Assembly (NCBI GenBank): GCA_024196135.1
Contig: JAMQCK010000008.1
Location: forward strand, 186,001 to 250,000
Reading direction: 5' to 3'
Length of the DNA stretch: 64,000 nt
Origin: Pleurotus ostreatus/Saccharomyces cerevisiae fusant
Lineage: Eukaryota > Opisthokonta
The notes beneath the pieces were generated by a model. It was given only the letters and a program-made list of their open reading frames with translations, had not been told where the DNA came from and did no database searches. Each line of letters opens with the position of its first letter. The first letter of the stretch is position 1. Position numbers and translations under genes: made by a program. Positions 10,567-22,160 of the stretch are shown here, in pieces.

Positions 10567-11310
10567 TGTGGTTGTCGTTTGGATCTGGCTCGGACGCGTA
10601 CTTGTCTTCGTGGTCGTCGTTCGAGAGGGCGGACGTGTGGTCGCGGTGGTCGTCGCCTTCAAGAGCCGGTCGCCTTCTCGGCCTTATATGTAAAGTCAAC
10701 CAACCTTTCAACTCGGTGATTGACGTAATTCCCGCGCCGCTACCTCAGGGTCACCGGTTCGTTGTTCTCTCGCTTCTGGGCGTGAAGGCAACACCGCCCT
10801 CGGCTTCCAGCCCTGTTTGCGCTGGGTGAGTTCTTCCGAGGAATCCATTCTGAGTCCTGCTACGTGGGCGAGGGGCATTCATCGCCTGCAACAGGGTGCG
10901 AGGACGAAGACGAGCAGGTTGAGGTTAGTGCGAGGATGCCGGGGTCGAGGCGGGGGCAAAGAACGCCAAGCCTGATCCGCCGGTGGAGCGGATCAGCGGC
11001 GCGTGGCCATAATTACTGCTTTTGGACGTTCCCACGCTCTTGTCTTCCTAACTTGCCTTTTACGACCGTCATGTTGCCCGCCCTTTCGTGTCCAAATGCA
11101 GTAATTTCTCAAGTATACAAAGGCTGAAACGAGTGAAAGGTGACGGGACTAATGCTGCACTCCATAACAGTCCCTCGTAGGGCTAAAGCATTGACGGACT
11201 ACAGGCGTGCATGCAGTGTTACTCAGCGAGGTGAGCGGCCAAATCCAGTTCAAACGAAAGCGCATGCAGCGTGTAATCCAAAAGACGCCTACGATAATGA
11301 AGGTGGCATA
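10567..11310. other. Intergenic: promoter region of the secreted-protein gene
   Basis: A 744-bp stretch with no supportable gene. It separates the end of the dioxygenase gene (11311) from the start of the secreted-protein gene (10566), both on the minus strand, so it mainly serves as the latter's promoter. The + strand ORF at 11207-11518 overlaps the dioxygenase antisense and has no recognisable content. Confidence 0.5.
10683..10689 (-). promoter_or_regulatory. TATA-like element upstream of the secreted-protein gene
   Basis: The minus strand reads CATATAAGG here, about 117 bp upstream of the start codon at 10566. The position fits a TATA box with a 5' leader of 80-90 nt. Confidence 0.4.
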
Positions 11311-12771
11311 CTACAAGTTGTCCTTTTGCATCGCCCTCCTTGTCGCATCCCTACCGGCCTTCAGCAATGCGGACACTTCGCTCCCACCAGTGCCCTTCGA
11401 CCGACCCCCATCCGGTCCCTTCCTCTCCATCAACTGGGCCATGGTAGACAGTGGGCAGCCAGGCGGTAATGACCTGCCGGCCGAAACGACATACAGCACT
11501 GCTATGCGCATATGGTAGTCGCGCAGGCGCTTTAACGCCGCCACCGCTTCGTCATACGCATCCCTCGAAGCTGGCGTCGCTTCAGCGAGGTCGCGCACAC
11601 GGACAGGCGCCTGCTCGAGGTGCTGCAGGAAGTCTCGGTGCGACCCGGGCATGTAGCGCCACATGCGCCGCATGAAGTCCGTGTCCGCTTTACGGTTTTC
11701 GGCGGTGGGGGCGGGTTTGCGCGTGAGGCGTAGCTCGTGGTCAATGCCGAGGAAGACATCGATGGCGTGCATAAGCGAGCTCTGCCCACCCGACGGGCCG
11801 AGCAGATCATCGCCGGCGTCCGCACCCTCGAAGACCCATGGGTGGTCCTCGCTGCTACCGACGAACCACGGCCGAATCTGCCAGTAGAATACGTGCGGGT
11901 CGCACGTTGGGCGAATGCCCTTCATGATCTCGGAGAGCTCGTCGATATCTCCCGTCACTCGCCGCAGCGTGCTTTCCATCTCCGCCACCATCGCCGCGTC
12001 CCTCGCGAGCGCAGGCGGCAGGTTCGCGATATTGACCATGAGACCCAGCAGCTCGGCGCCACGCAGCTCGCAGCGGACCTGGGACATGTAGAACGCGGAC
12101 TCGTCCTCGGTGCCAGAGAACAGCGTCTCGGTGCGCAGGTTGTCCATTGTGAGCGGCCCATCGTCGTTGATCTTCTCCACGTTCCAGAGTATGGTGTCGG
12201 CGTAGGTGAGGACCGGCGCCATCTCCAGGTGCCGCGCCACGGCCGTCATCGGAGCGGCGAGTGGCCGAGGGATAGTAATGGGCTCGCCAGGCTCAAGCTC
12301 GCCGTCCGGGATGGAGTGCACGTAGAAGTGGATGAGGTAGGCCAGCACGTAGTGCGCGCGCTGCAGGTGACGGAGGTCGCGTGTGAGCTCGCCCACGTCG
12401 AGCACGGGTAGCTGAAAAAATGTGAATAATTGCATATGCCTTCGCCGCACCAACGCCAAGCTCACCTGCTCGATAGCCTTCCTCCAGGCGATTCCCGACG
12501 CGCGCTTCTGTGCAGCTTCTTCACTTTCATCCGAGCCGAGGACGAGCGTCTCCGCTGCTCTGCGGAGCGCGGCCTCCCACAGCTCGAATTCCCCCCGCAA
12601 TCTTGGGAGCGGTCGTCGAGGCATGAAGCCAGAATCCGCGTCGACATCAAAGTCCGAGAGCGGTCGTGGTACTCGCGCTCGTCGACGACAGCTGAGGAGC
12701 CACCCCGATGCCTGCAGCAACATTGAGAAGAGGCGCGCAAGCAAAGAGCAGAGTCTTTGAATAAAGCCCAT
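11311..12771 (-). CDS. Indoleamine 2,3-dioxygenase family protein
   Basis: IDO is a heme enzyme that opens the indole ring of tryptophan, the first step of the kynurenine route to NAD. Visible family marks are PMTAVARHLEMAPVLTYAD, the substrate-region PSGGQSSLMHAIDVFLGI, and MWRYMPGSHRDFLQHLE, in which the His (about residue 360 after splicing) matches the proximal heme ligand. The end LKRLRDYHMRIAVLYVV is also typical. A 54-nt intron (about 12415-12468, donor gtgagc, acceptor ttttcag) has no stop and is a multiple of three; splicing gives EQ-LPVLDVGEL and about 468 residues. Odd: residues 1-33 form a hydrophobic then Arg-rich extension (SLLARLFSMLLQASGWLL, CRRRAR) not usual for IDO, suggesting membrane or organelle attachment. 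TATA box about 90 bp upstream. Confidence 0.9.
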   Translation of the reverse strand: MGFIQRLCSLLARLFSMLLQASGWLLSCRRRARVPRPLSDFDVDADSGFMPRRPLPRLRGEFELWEAALRRAAETLVLGSDESEEAAQKRASGIAWRKAIEQVSLALVRRRHMQLFTFFQLPVLDVGELTRDLRHLQRAHYVLAYLIHFYVHSIPDGELEPGEPITIPRPLAAPMTAVARHLEMAPVLTYADTILWNVEKINDDGPLTMDNLRTETLFSGTEDESAFYMSQVRCELRGAELLGLMVNIANLPPALARDAAMVAEMESTLRRVTGDIDELSEIMKGIRPTCDPHVFYWQIRPWFVGSSEDHPWVFEGADAGDDLLGPSGGQSSLMHAIDVFLGIDHELRLTRKPAPTAENRKADTDFMRRMWRYMPGSHRDFLQHLEQAPVRVRDLAEATPASRDAYDEAVAALKRLRDYHMRIAVLYVVSAGRSLPPGCPLSTMAQLMERKGPDGGRSKGTGGSEVSALLKAGRDATRRAMQKDNL

Positions 12772-13981
12772 GATGAAGATAAGTTTGAAGGGGATGGATG
12801 ACCACTCTGGAGTGAGGTAGGTATGTGGATTTAATTTTCATTGAGTTCACCAAGCCCTCCTTATATACCCTGCAGCCCCTCCGACAACGATGCACCTATT
12901 CGCATTCTATAGAACCGAGACTGCACTCGAATTGACGTCTTCGTCAACGCCCCGAAAGGCGAGATTTACACGGAGCCCAGCGAACCACGAACCCGGAATG
13001 GCAATACACATCGCATCGCTCTGAACCTTCCCCCGCGTGTTGGCTACAGGCACCCCCGCGCACGACTTCTTTTTTCTCCCCCGTCCGCTGGATTTTCCCT
13101 TGGGCCACGCAGGCAGCGCGTGACGGCAAGCTGGAAGCGGGTAGAACTTGGTGGCGCGCGCTGAGAAGGTCAGTCTGCAGATTCTGGCTGACCGTCGACC
13201 AGCAGAGTGACGCTGTAGATTTTCCCTGATAAGAGAGCTTTGACAGAGGGGCGATGAGCAACTTACCGCGGTCTGCGTGCGGCAGCCCAACACAACCCCC
13301 GATCCCTGCACAGCTGCCCTGCATTCCCTTTCTCGGGCGGGCGGAGATGAAAAATTGGCAAGCGTCGATCTCTGCAAGTGCCTCTGCTTACACCTAAAGA
13401 AAAGTATGGGTGGCTTGATCATCGTTCAATGCTAGTTTGCAGTCAGCACTAGTGCCCCTCGAATCTGATTGACTGCAAAGGGTCATTGTAGACGCGAAAC
13501 TGACTCGCAATTGCCTGCGTCTCGGAGACACAGCTGAAAGACGAGAATACCCGTCTCCAAATTCAACTGTCCCGAGATGCCCGCTTCAAGGTGAATAGCG
13601 CACCCCGCGAAGTTCAACATGTTTAGCTTCCGCCCTTCCACGTGAGCTTTATCCCCGCAGGGCAGGCATTGTCGAATACACGTGTCCACACGGACCTTGC
13701 GAAGAACTCAGCTGTGAGCGCCGTAGCGACGAGATGAGATCCTGCAGAAGCCAAGGAATATTCCAAGTGAGCCCCAAAGACGTCGGTGGCTGAGGAAAAT
13801 GCTTTTCTATCGCCCTCGTCCGCAAACTCTGTCATTTATGGCCGCACAGGGCACCGCCTACTCGCCTAGACGCTTATGATCAGACTATGAGTCCGCTTCG
13901 TTCGCAGGAAGCAATCAGATCGAGTGGAGATTATACCGATACAACAGCTGCTGCAGGCGTCCTACTACCTCATCCGCCGCC
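12772..13981. other. Intergenic region with unassigned minus-strand ORFs
   Basis: About 1.2 kb between the dioxygenase start and the 3' end of the HIBCH gene. The left 100 bp hold the dioxygenase promoter. Minus-strand ORFs at 13623-13835 (starts MTEFADEGDRKAF) and 13483-13689 (ends RDAGNCESVSRLQ) lie in neighbouring frames and look weakly protein-like, but no intron joins them cleanly. A further ORF at 12907-13422 has no recognisable content. I cannot support a gene here; a decayed gene is possible. Confidence 0.4.
12861..12868 (-). promoter_or_regulatory. TATA box of the indoleamine dioxygenase gene
   Basis: The minus strand reads GTATATAAGG, about 90 bp upstream of the start codon at 12771. 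It is a good consensus TATA box at a normal distance. Confidence 0.5.
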
Positions 13982-15820
13982 TCAATTCCACACGAGGAAC
14001 CCGTCCTTGTCCTCCGTGCACCGCCGCGACAGGACCTCCTCCACCTTCTCCTTCACGCCCATCTTGTGCTCCCGCAGGCGATCGAAGTTCGCGATGACCT
14101 CCTTCCGCTTGAGCGCATTGCCGCCGCTCTCCTTGTGCGAACCCTTGACCATCGCCGCGATCTCGTCCTCGACGGGGAGCGCGTATAGGTAGGGGAAGGG
14201 GAGCGGCTTCTTCGCGAGGTCTGCGGGGATGTCGAAAGACTGGCCCTTGGTGTCGACGAAGGGGGACTTCTTGTCGACGAAGCGGGCGATGATGTCGTTG
14301 GTGACGCCCTGGAGGTTGTCCGGCTGCCATTTTGTGGGCTCCTTTGACTTCGTGATGAGCACGTTGGTGATACCGGCGACGAAATCAGGCGAGGCTTGGT
14401 TCTAAGGTGGAGGGTAAGCGCGACGTCAAGGCAAGTTAGGTCACTGTCTATACTTACGCAGAACGCGGTCGCCAGTTGGTGCTCCATCCGTAGAGCGTCG
14501 ATCAGATTCAAGTTTTTACCCTGGCGTATGGCGTAGAGTGCCAACTTCAAGCTTGTCGGGCTCCGGACCTTCAAGGTGGACAGCGTCTGAGACGCCCATT
14601 GCCTGACGGCCTCGCTGCTGTCCTTCTCTGCCATGACCTCGAGCTCCTCGACAATCTGCTCAACGGTATCATGCCTGAAGGCAGTGTCGAGCGCGACGCG
14701 AACTTCCCCAGTCAAGTGGAAGAGGCCCTCCTCCGGCTGCCGCTCGCAAGACAGCTCCTCGATTGTGCGGTCAACGAGGGCCAAATCAGACTCCTCGACG
14801 CTAGCGAGGCGCTCGAGGAGGGATGGTACTCTCCGAGACGGGATGTAGTGTGTTGCGAAGCCTGCCTCGCTAAGCACACCTGAAATTAGCGGGGTGGGAG
14901 CACGGGATAGATTCTGTGCTCACAAGACGTCGCGTCCTCGCAAGGTTGTGCCCGTGAGACAGAGATAAGTGCCGAGCTGGCCGTCCAGCCTGGACATGTA
15001 GTAGCTGGCGCCGACGTCTGGCACATAGCCGATGTTGGTCTCCGGCATGGCGAACACCGTATTCTCAGTCGCCACCCTGAATGGCGCAGGTGCGGAAAGG
15101 CCGACGCCTCCTCCCACTGTGCGAACGACATAAGCAAGCGTGTGATGAGGGGTTATGAATACGCACTCGTGATGCCATCCATAACTACGACGTAGGGCTT
15201 GTTGAGGGAGGCAAGGATGTAGTCGAGCTCGAATCTGAGTATGGCTTAGCGACATGTCAGGCAGCGAGAGGTCTACATACTCGCGCTTGAAGAAGCGGAT
15301 AGCTGTGGGACGCTTGCTCTCATCTTGAGAATCCAGCGCAATTTCTGAGGGAAGTGAGTGATGATCGAGCCGGTCTCATGACGGGACGTACGTGCAACGT
15401 CTCCCCCCGCGCAGAACGCACGACCAGTGCCAGTCCCCACAATTGTCGAGGCAATATCCGATCGGTTCCACTCCTGCGCAACAGTGAGAATTCCCTCCCC
15501 TGACGTATGAGAGACGTCCAACCTCGATCTTCGGTCGCAGCTGCTCAAGCATCTCAGTGTTCAACGAGTTCAGCTTCCCTGGCCGATTCAGCACATAGTT
15601 GCGCATGGAGAGCACAGACTCCAGCTTGACCAGCGGCTGAAGACATATGAGAACTTGGGAGGGTATGTTCCGCATATGTTCGCACCTCTGCTGCCGATGC
15701 GGCGGATGCGTCTGTGGACATTCTGGAAAGGTGCTGAGCGATGGCGGCAGTCCTCCTGCTTGCGTTGCTGCTGCGGGTCATAGCCCGAAGAAAGAAGGGG
15801 GCGGCGGTGGAGCGCTGCAT
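13982..15820 (-). CDS. HIBCH: 3-hydroxyisobutyryl-CoA hydrolase, mitochondrial
   Basis: HIBCH (yeast EHD3) hydrolyses 3-hydroxyisobutyryl-CoA in valine breakdown and belongs to the enoyl-CoA hydratase/isomerase fold. Exons read [30 protein letters not shown] (oxyanion-hole region), [33 protein letters not shown] (with the Glu and Asp typical of the hydrolase subgroup), [20 protein letters not shown] and a long C-terminal half ending [12 protein letters not shown]. That half (ARFVDKKSP ..., RREHKM-type end) is specific to HIBCH rather than hydratases. The start chosen at 15818-15820 ([19 protein letters not shown]) gives an Arg/Ser/Ala-rich mitochondrial presequence; in-frame Met at 15781 is an alternative. 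Five or more short introns. Head to head with tubulin cofactor E, 159 bp apart. Confidence 0.9.
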
Positions 15821-15979
15821 TTGCGCTTTAAGGTGCACGGGGACGAAGGCAAGCGCTAACACGCTAATTCGCGACGCGCCACGGCTTTTTCCGGCCCGGT
15901 GTGACGCTCGACGCGGTCACACTCTCACGGACGCAAGTTCAACGCGTTCATTCATCAGCGTCGTTATTCTGAGTCTGAC

Positions 15980-17989
15980 ATGGATCTTCCAGCCGTTGGG
16001 ACCAGAATATCGCACTCTGGACACATTGGAACCGTCCGTTTCGTAGGACCTGTGGATGGTACACAAGGCACATGGATCGGCGTTGAGTGGGATGATCCCT
16101 CGCGAGGTAAACACAGCGGAACGAAGGATGGAGTATCCTACTTTACGTGCAGGTCGGTGAAATTCATAACGTTGACCTGCTGATCCTTACAGTCACCCAG
16201 CGTCCCGAACTCTGGATCCTTCATTCGACCTTCGAATAAGATATCTTATGGCACTTCTTTCCTCGACGCGCTCAAGTCCAAATACATCGAAGCCTACCAC
16301 GGAAAGCAAGAGACCATAATACTTGGCTCTTCCAATGGCGCCATCGAAGTCGAGGCAGTCAACCTTGACAAGATTCGTGGCAAGTTCGCAGATCTCACCC
16401 GCCTCCGGGAGGTAAGCCTCGACAATGAGCTTGTCGCCACCTGCGACTCTCCCCCGGGTACGATCCGCCAAGCATGCCCCAGTATGTAGCTTTCCTCAAC
16501 CCGTATACCCCATCCCCAACGCCCTCACCCTCGCAGATATACGCGGACTCGACCTGTCCAAATGCCTCATCCCCTCGTGGGACGTGGTGGCGGACATCGC
16601 AGCCGAATTGCCCAACCTGCAGCGCCTGGCGCTTAAGTAAGTTCGCCGCTGACCCTCCTTCTGCGCCACTAACCGTGGCGATTGTCATGTCCTCGTGTCC
16701 AGTTACACTCGCCTGCAGATGCCCCGGGACCCCGCGCGGCTGGCCGCTGCCTTCCCCCGCCTGACGGAGCTGCTCCTCAATGCCACGCTCACTCCGTGGG
16801 CGCACATGCAGGAGATCACCGCGCCTATGCCGCGCCTCGAGGCCATCGAGATGGGATACAATCACCTCACTGACCTTACGCCTTCGGCGGAGTGCACAGC
16901 GCACCCTGGGATCCGCGCAATCAACCTGGAAGGCAATGAGTGCGCCGACTGGGCGGCGGTGTGTGGGCGGTTGCAAGAATACCAATCGCAAGTCGGGCTC
17001 CTCTGCTTGCTTAAACAGTTATGTGACCATAATTTGCAGACTGCAACGCCTGACGCTTGCGGGGAATGGAATTCAGAGCATACCGCCATGCCGGGATCCA
17101 TCGCGCGCGCTGAAGAGCATGCAACACCTGTCGTTGGCCACAAATGAGATTAACTCATGGTCGGACATCGATGCGCTACATGGCTGGTGTCCGGCGCTAG
17201 AAAGCCTGTCACTTGCAGACAATCCAATTATCGCTGGTCAGCCCATCGCCAAGGCTGTCCACTTTCCGCTCATCCTTCTTCAGACGCAAAACAAGCCCTA
17301 CACGCCCGCTCATTCGTCATTGCCAGAATACCAACGCTGAATCAATTAGATGGCTCCGGTGTAAGGACTTCGATCATTTTTTTGCACCTACCATGCTCAC
17401 CATCTATGCAGATCTCTCCCAAACAACGAACAGACAGCGAGCTCTTCTACATATCTCACATCTCCTCCCAAACCTATCCCTCCGCTGCCGTCCGAGATTT
17501 AGAGCACCCTCAGTATGGCAGATTATGTGAGAGTATGTTCTTTATCCTCGCCGTCTTTTCTCTCTGCTTTATCTTGTTCAGAATACGGCACTGCCCCCGA
17601 CGTCGCAGATCGTCCAGTAGCGAAGGACCACCAAACTCTGCGCGACCGTCTAATAGGTACGGCCGTGCACCCAGCTTTCACTACCTTCCATCAACTCACC
17701 CCGTCCCTCAGAACTTAAACTCTACCCCCTTGACTCGCCCCCGACCGCCACCGCCCCCATCGACGCCGCGCGCATACAATCCATCCACGAACCCCTACCC
17801 CTCCGAGTCCTGCCCACCTTGCCTCTGAAAGCACTCAAGCAGCGCATCGCGAAAGCGGTGAAGCGGCGTGCACCTGTTCGGGTATGGCTGCTGATGCACG
17901 ATGGCGCAGCGGAGCTGACGGACGAGAAGGAGGACCTGGCGTGGTTGGGGTTGGAGGACAATTCTGTTGTATTCTTCTGCTGTACGTAG
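15980..17989 (+). CDS. TBCE: Tubulin-folding cofactor E (CAP-Gly + leucine-rich repeats + ubiquitin-like)
   Basis: Cofactor E (yeast PAC2, fission yeast alp21) captures alpha-tubulin and helps assemble the alpha/beta dimer. Domain order is clear: an N-terminal CAP-Gly module (GTRISHSGHIGTVRFVGPV, GTWIGVEWDDPSRGKHSGT), several leucine-rich repeats (LDLSKCLIPSWDVVADIA, LPNLQRLAL, FPRLTELLLNATL, LQRLTLAGNGIQSIP, MQHLSLATNEINSWSDI, LESLSLADNPI), an LRR cap (IARIPTLNQLDGS followed by KQRTDSELFYISH), and a C-terminal ubiquitin-like end (RVWLLMHDGAAELTDEKEDL, NSVVFFCCT). About nine exons with small introns. The stop is at 17987-17989. The gene converges on the SR-protein gene downstream. Confidence 0.9.
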
Positions 17990-18642
17990 ATACAGGAAGA
18001 GACTACAGACTACACCGCGAAGAGGAGATGCTCTCATGATGAACTTCGTCCAACAAAGGGAATACCCATCCCCAATCTGTCCCCGTCGTCCGTTTATGTC
18101 CGTGCCTGCGACGTGAACTGGCCACGAACAACCTATACCTTGCGTGTTGTTCGAGTGCACCGTGAGCTTGCAATGCTTGCTGCCGACCTCAGGTAACCCG
18201 ACGTTCCCAGGGATAGGTGCGGCATGAGCCGCACAACCGCCGCGCGTGCGAACCACCGTCCTCGAGGTCGATGAACCCGTTACCGTTATCGTCCGAACCT
18301 TCGAAGCGCCTCCTCGAGGAATTGCCCGGTCCACTGAGTATGAGGCCTTTCCCGTTCCACTGAAGTAAGGCCTTGCCCGTCGCGCAATTATATAGGGGAT
18401 CCGATTTCAGGGCCACGCGTATCGACCAAGGAAGGAGTACAAGGCAGGGCGGAATACACCATTGAGCGGGATACACCATCCGCTCCATACGAACAAGCAT
18501 TTTGGCGAGCACATAAACGACCATCTTTTGAAGGCGCGCGAGAAAGAGAAAAAACCTGGAATCCACGGGGACCTGATCTTCGTCGTCCGTCCATTCGTCT
18601 CGTCCCAGGGCACCTCGCGCCTATTCCCGAACCTGGTCCAAA
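17990..18642. other. Intergenic between two convergent genes
   Basis: About 650 bp of 3' flank shared by the tubulin cofactor E and SR-protein genes. A minus-strand ORF at 18189-18566 includes DDNGNGFIDLED, which looks like an EF-hand loop, but the surrounding sequence shows no partner hand or sensible start. I support no gene here. Confidence 0.45.
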
Positions 18643-20010
18643 TCACCAGCGGCTACTTTCGCGGTCCCTGTCGCCCCCGCTGCTCCTGCTCGGCCGGTCC
18701 TCCACTTTGTCGTCACGCCGGCGATCGCGATCGTCGGGTCTACGACGTTCATATGGATAATCATAATCATAGCGAGAATAACCGTCGTACCCTGAGGGTT
18801 TCCGGTCGTCGAGGTCTCGCCGGGGCGGGGGAGAGCGCGCACGGCGGTCGTCGTAGCGGTCGCGCCGGGGCGACCTGGACCTACCACCACGGTAGCCGCG
18901 GTCATCGCGACGATCATAATCACGACGGTCATAGTCGCGGCGATCGTCACGGTCGTAGCGGCTGTCCCGACGATAGTTGTCGGCGCCGCCACGCTGATAT
19001 TTTGTAAGCAGGTTATTGGCCCATGGAATCCCGAGCACGTACAGAATCGTCAAGAGTCACGTTAACCGGGTGCCCACGAAGGTCACGGCGGTCGAGGTAG
19101 CGGACAGCATGGTCCGCATCGTCGCGCGACATGTACTCGAGGACACTGTAGAAGGCCTTAGACACGCAGTCCTTTTGGCAACAAAAATCACTGACCCTTG
19201 TCCGGGAACATCCCGGTCGATGTCGGCAAAGGTTACGCTGCCGGCCTCACGTCCAAAGTCCTTAAGGTCCTACGTGGAGAGAAAGACAGGCATTAGGGTC
19301 CAGGGCTCCATCGTCATCGCAGGGAAGGCCACAGCCGGGAGGGATATGATCGGCGCCATGGGTTAAATTGCTCGTGCGAGGCCAGGATGGGTTTTGGGAT
19401 TGCAGCCGCGCATGCTCCAGGGGGGTCCATAACCGGGGGAAAACCGTACCTGCCAGCTAGTGTCGCGGGAGACGCCCGTGACGAGAACACGGAAACCACC
19501 GGGGCGGCGGCGGGGAGCACTGGAAAAGGTCAGCGGCGTGCCCGGGGCACTGTCAGTTTCTTTGTTCCCATACCCGTATTCTCGGTCACGCTCGTACGGC
19601 TCGCGACGCGGGCGGTTCTCGCGCGCGAATTCGACAGCGATGCTGGGGAGGGGAGAACAGTGAGTGCGAAGACGCGACACGAGGCGAGGGGACGCGTACC
19701 TGTTGCCATTGAAGGTCTTGCCGTTCATCTCGTTGACCGCGTCCTCGGCGTCCTTGCTAGACTCGTACTCGATGAAGCCGAATCCTACGATAATCAGTGT
19801 CTGTTCGGAAGGGGAACACGCTCGCGCGTACCAGTCATGACCCTGCAGTCGACGACCGTGCCATAAGCACCGAACGTCTTCTTGACATCCTCCGGGGCGG
19901 TGTCGGGGGGAAGCTCTGCAACTTCATCAGCACCCTGGATACCCTCAAAGACGCCATTCCCGCTCACTTCCAAGGTAAAGACGGCGACCCATGGGAGCAG
20001 AGGAAGACAT
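18643..20010 (-). CDS. SR-type splicing factor with two RRMs and an RS/RD-rich tail (Srp2/SRSF-like)
   Basis: The start at 20008-20010 gives MSSSAPMGRRLYLGKLPPDT after a short first intron, i.e. RNP2 of RRM1; RNP1 follows as GFGFIEYES, with AVEFARENRPRRE closing the domain. A Gly/Arg/Ser linker leads to a second RRM (FRVLVTGVSRDTSWQDLKDF, GSVTFADIDRD, VLEYMSRDDADHAVRYLD), where SWQDLKDF is the pseudo-RRM helix typical of SRSF1-like proteins. The tail is packed with RD, RS and YDRRD units (RSRSPRRDRYDDRRARSPP) and ends DRDRESSRW. About seven exons; the intron between SWQ and DLKDF is longer than usual here (about 180 nt). Likely role: nuclear pre-mRNA splicing and export factor like fission yeast Srp2. 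Confidence 0.85.
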
Positions 20011-20286
20011 TGAACACGAGGAAGACGCGCGGAGTTCAAACGACATCAGCAATTTGCCCAAGCTTGCCCGCCTCAGGAGGAAATTCGCACGGTGGTCCGT
20101 GCGCTCATTGAGTGTCCTTGCTCCCTTTTCGGGACGCAAAGTCAGTCAGCTTGGACTTGCACCTCGAAACTTTACATTGAACATAGTAGCAGGGAGCGCG
20201 TCCGGCCAGAAGTCCTGATACCAACTACTACGAATAGAATACTAGATAGGGGAATACAGTACATGTACGTTGAAGGAGAACCCGGC

Positions 20287-22160
20287 CTAATGCTGAGACT
20301 GCGACCAGTCGATGGTGTTGATGTCGATACCCTCCTGCACCATTTCCCACAACGGGCTCATCTCGCGGAGCCTGTTGACGGTACCGACGATGTGCTTGAC
20401 GACGAAGTCGACCTCGGCCTCGGTGGTGAAGCGGCCGAGACCGAAGCGAAGGGAAGAATGTGCCATGTCCTCGGCGGCACCGAGCGCGCGCAAGACGTAT
20501 GAGGGCTCCAGGGACGCCGATGTGCAGGCGCTGCCGGACGACAAAGCGATGTCCTAATGGGAGTCAGCCAACATTCATTTCTGAAGGTCGCGGAACATAC
20601 CTTGAGCGCCATGAGCAGGGACTCGCCCTCAACATACGCGAAACTCAAGTTCACGCAGCCGGGGTAGCCGTTGGGGTCACCATTCCGGATGACATGCTCG
20701 ACTTGCGAGGTTATGCCATTGATGAGGCGGTTCGCGAGCTCTGTGACGCGGGCGTGATCCCTCTGAGAAGAGAAGTCAGCATGCAAGTCGTATTTACGCA
20801 ATTGACGTGGGCAGCCTCAGTACCCCTGCACAAAGCTCACAGAGGAGCTGGTCTGCTCATTGCTGAGCCTGACCACTCCTCTCCAGAGCAAACGTCGTTC
20901 GCAAGTGCAGATTTTCATCACGGGCCACCCAAAACGCAGACTCACCTTCATCTCCATCCTCGCAATCCTCGCCGCCTCGCCCATCCCCACAATCAGTGGC
21001 GTCGGCAGCGTTCCACTCCTCAGACCGCGCTCCTGCCCACCACCGCTGATGATCGGCTCCAGCCGCACCCTCGGGCGCCGCCGCACATACGCCACACCGA
21101 CACCCTTCGGCCCATAGATCTTGTGCCCGCTCATACTGAGCAGGTCGATGTTCATCTCGTTCACGTCGATCGGGATCTTCCCCGCCGCCTGCGCGGCGTC
21201 GGTGTGGAAGTACACGCCGCGATGCTTGCGCACGAGCGCGCCTATCTCGCGGATGGGCTGGATCACGCCCGTCTCGTTGTTGACCGTCATGATGGAGACG
21301 AGCGCGGTGTCGGGGCGGATGGCGGCCTCGAGGACGTCGAGGTCGACAATGCCGTCTTTGCGGACGGGGAGGTAGGTGATCTCGAAGCCCTCCTCCGAGA
21401 GCTTGCGGCAGGAGTCGAGGACGCACTTGTGCTCCTAGAGGGGGGGTCAATAGGTAGCATATATGAGAAGGAATGATACGGACAGTCTGAGTGGTGATTA
21501 TGTGCCTCTTCTTCTCCTTGTGGAAGCGTGCGACACCCTTGATAGCCATATTGTTCGTCTCAGTGGCTCCAGAGGTAAAGATGATGTCCTTTGGATCAGC
21601 GCCAATGAGGTCCGCAATGTTCTATGCCATTCATCAGCGACTGTTAGATAATCAACTCGAGCTTTGCGCACCTTCCGTGATTCCTCAACCGCCTTCTCCG
21701 CCTCCCAGCCGTATGCATGAGTGCGGCTATGGGGATTACCATACTGGTCCGTCATATACGGCAGCATCGCATCCAGGACACGCGGGTCCACAGGTGTCGT
21801 AGCCTAAGTCACCTGTCAGTCATCCCGTGCATCTCCCCATCCTGCTTGCAAAGCATACCTGCATATCGAGGTAAATGGGCCTCGTTTTTTCCTTCAGCGA
21901 TCCCTCCCGCTTGGGGACCTCCAAGTTGAAGCCCAGCATATCTAACACTCATCAGTTTCCCTTCTTCACCACCCCCTTCCCTCCTACTCACCACTCTGCG
22001 GCGTAAAGTGCGTCTCGTCTTTGTACGTCGCGGGGAGGTCGACGACGCTCGCGCGCTCCGCGCCCGAGGGCTGAACGATGCCGCGGCGGGCACCCTGCGC
22101 GCAGACGCAGCGCGCGACGGACGGGGCGCGGGCAGCGTGCTTGGATAATCTGGCCAACAT
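20287..22160 (-). CDS. NFS1: Cysteine desulfurase, mitochondrial (NFS1)
   Basis: NFS1 removes sulfur from cysteine to supply iron-sulfur cluster assembly and tRNA thiolation. The start at 22158-22160 ([19 protein letters not shown]) opens a mitochondrial presequence. The class-V aminotransferase core follows: [62 protein letters not shown] and [16 protein letters not shown] with the PLP-binding Lys in the SGHK motif. RRRPR, a nuclear-localisation element described in yeast Nfs1, is present just after. The catalytic Cys lies in [15 protein letters not shown] on the mobile loop, and the end is [20 protein letters not shown]. Seven or so exons. It is tail to head with the SR-protein gene (276 bp upstream spacing). 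Confidence 0.96.

Noticed and set aside
11737..12411. 224-codon antisense ORF over the indoleamine dioxygenase
   Set aside because: Shadow reading; the other strand has the complete IDO motifs.
13483..13835. Two minus-strand ORFs that might form a gene
   Set aside because: Frames do not join through any normal intron, and I recognise nothing in them.
15942..15947. Single ACGCGT in the HIBCH/TBCE promoter
   Set aside because: One hexamer is expected by chance at this base composition, and neither gene is a usual G1/S target.
18189..18566. EF-hand-like DDNGNGFIDLED ORF
   Set aside because: One loop only, without helices or a partner hand, in the 3' flank of two convergent genes.
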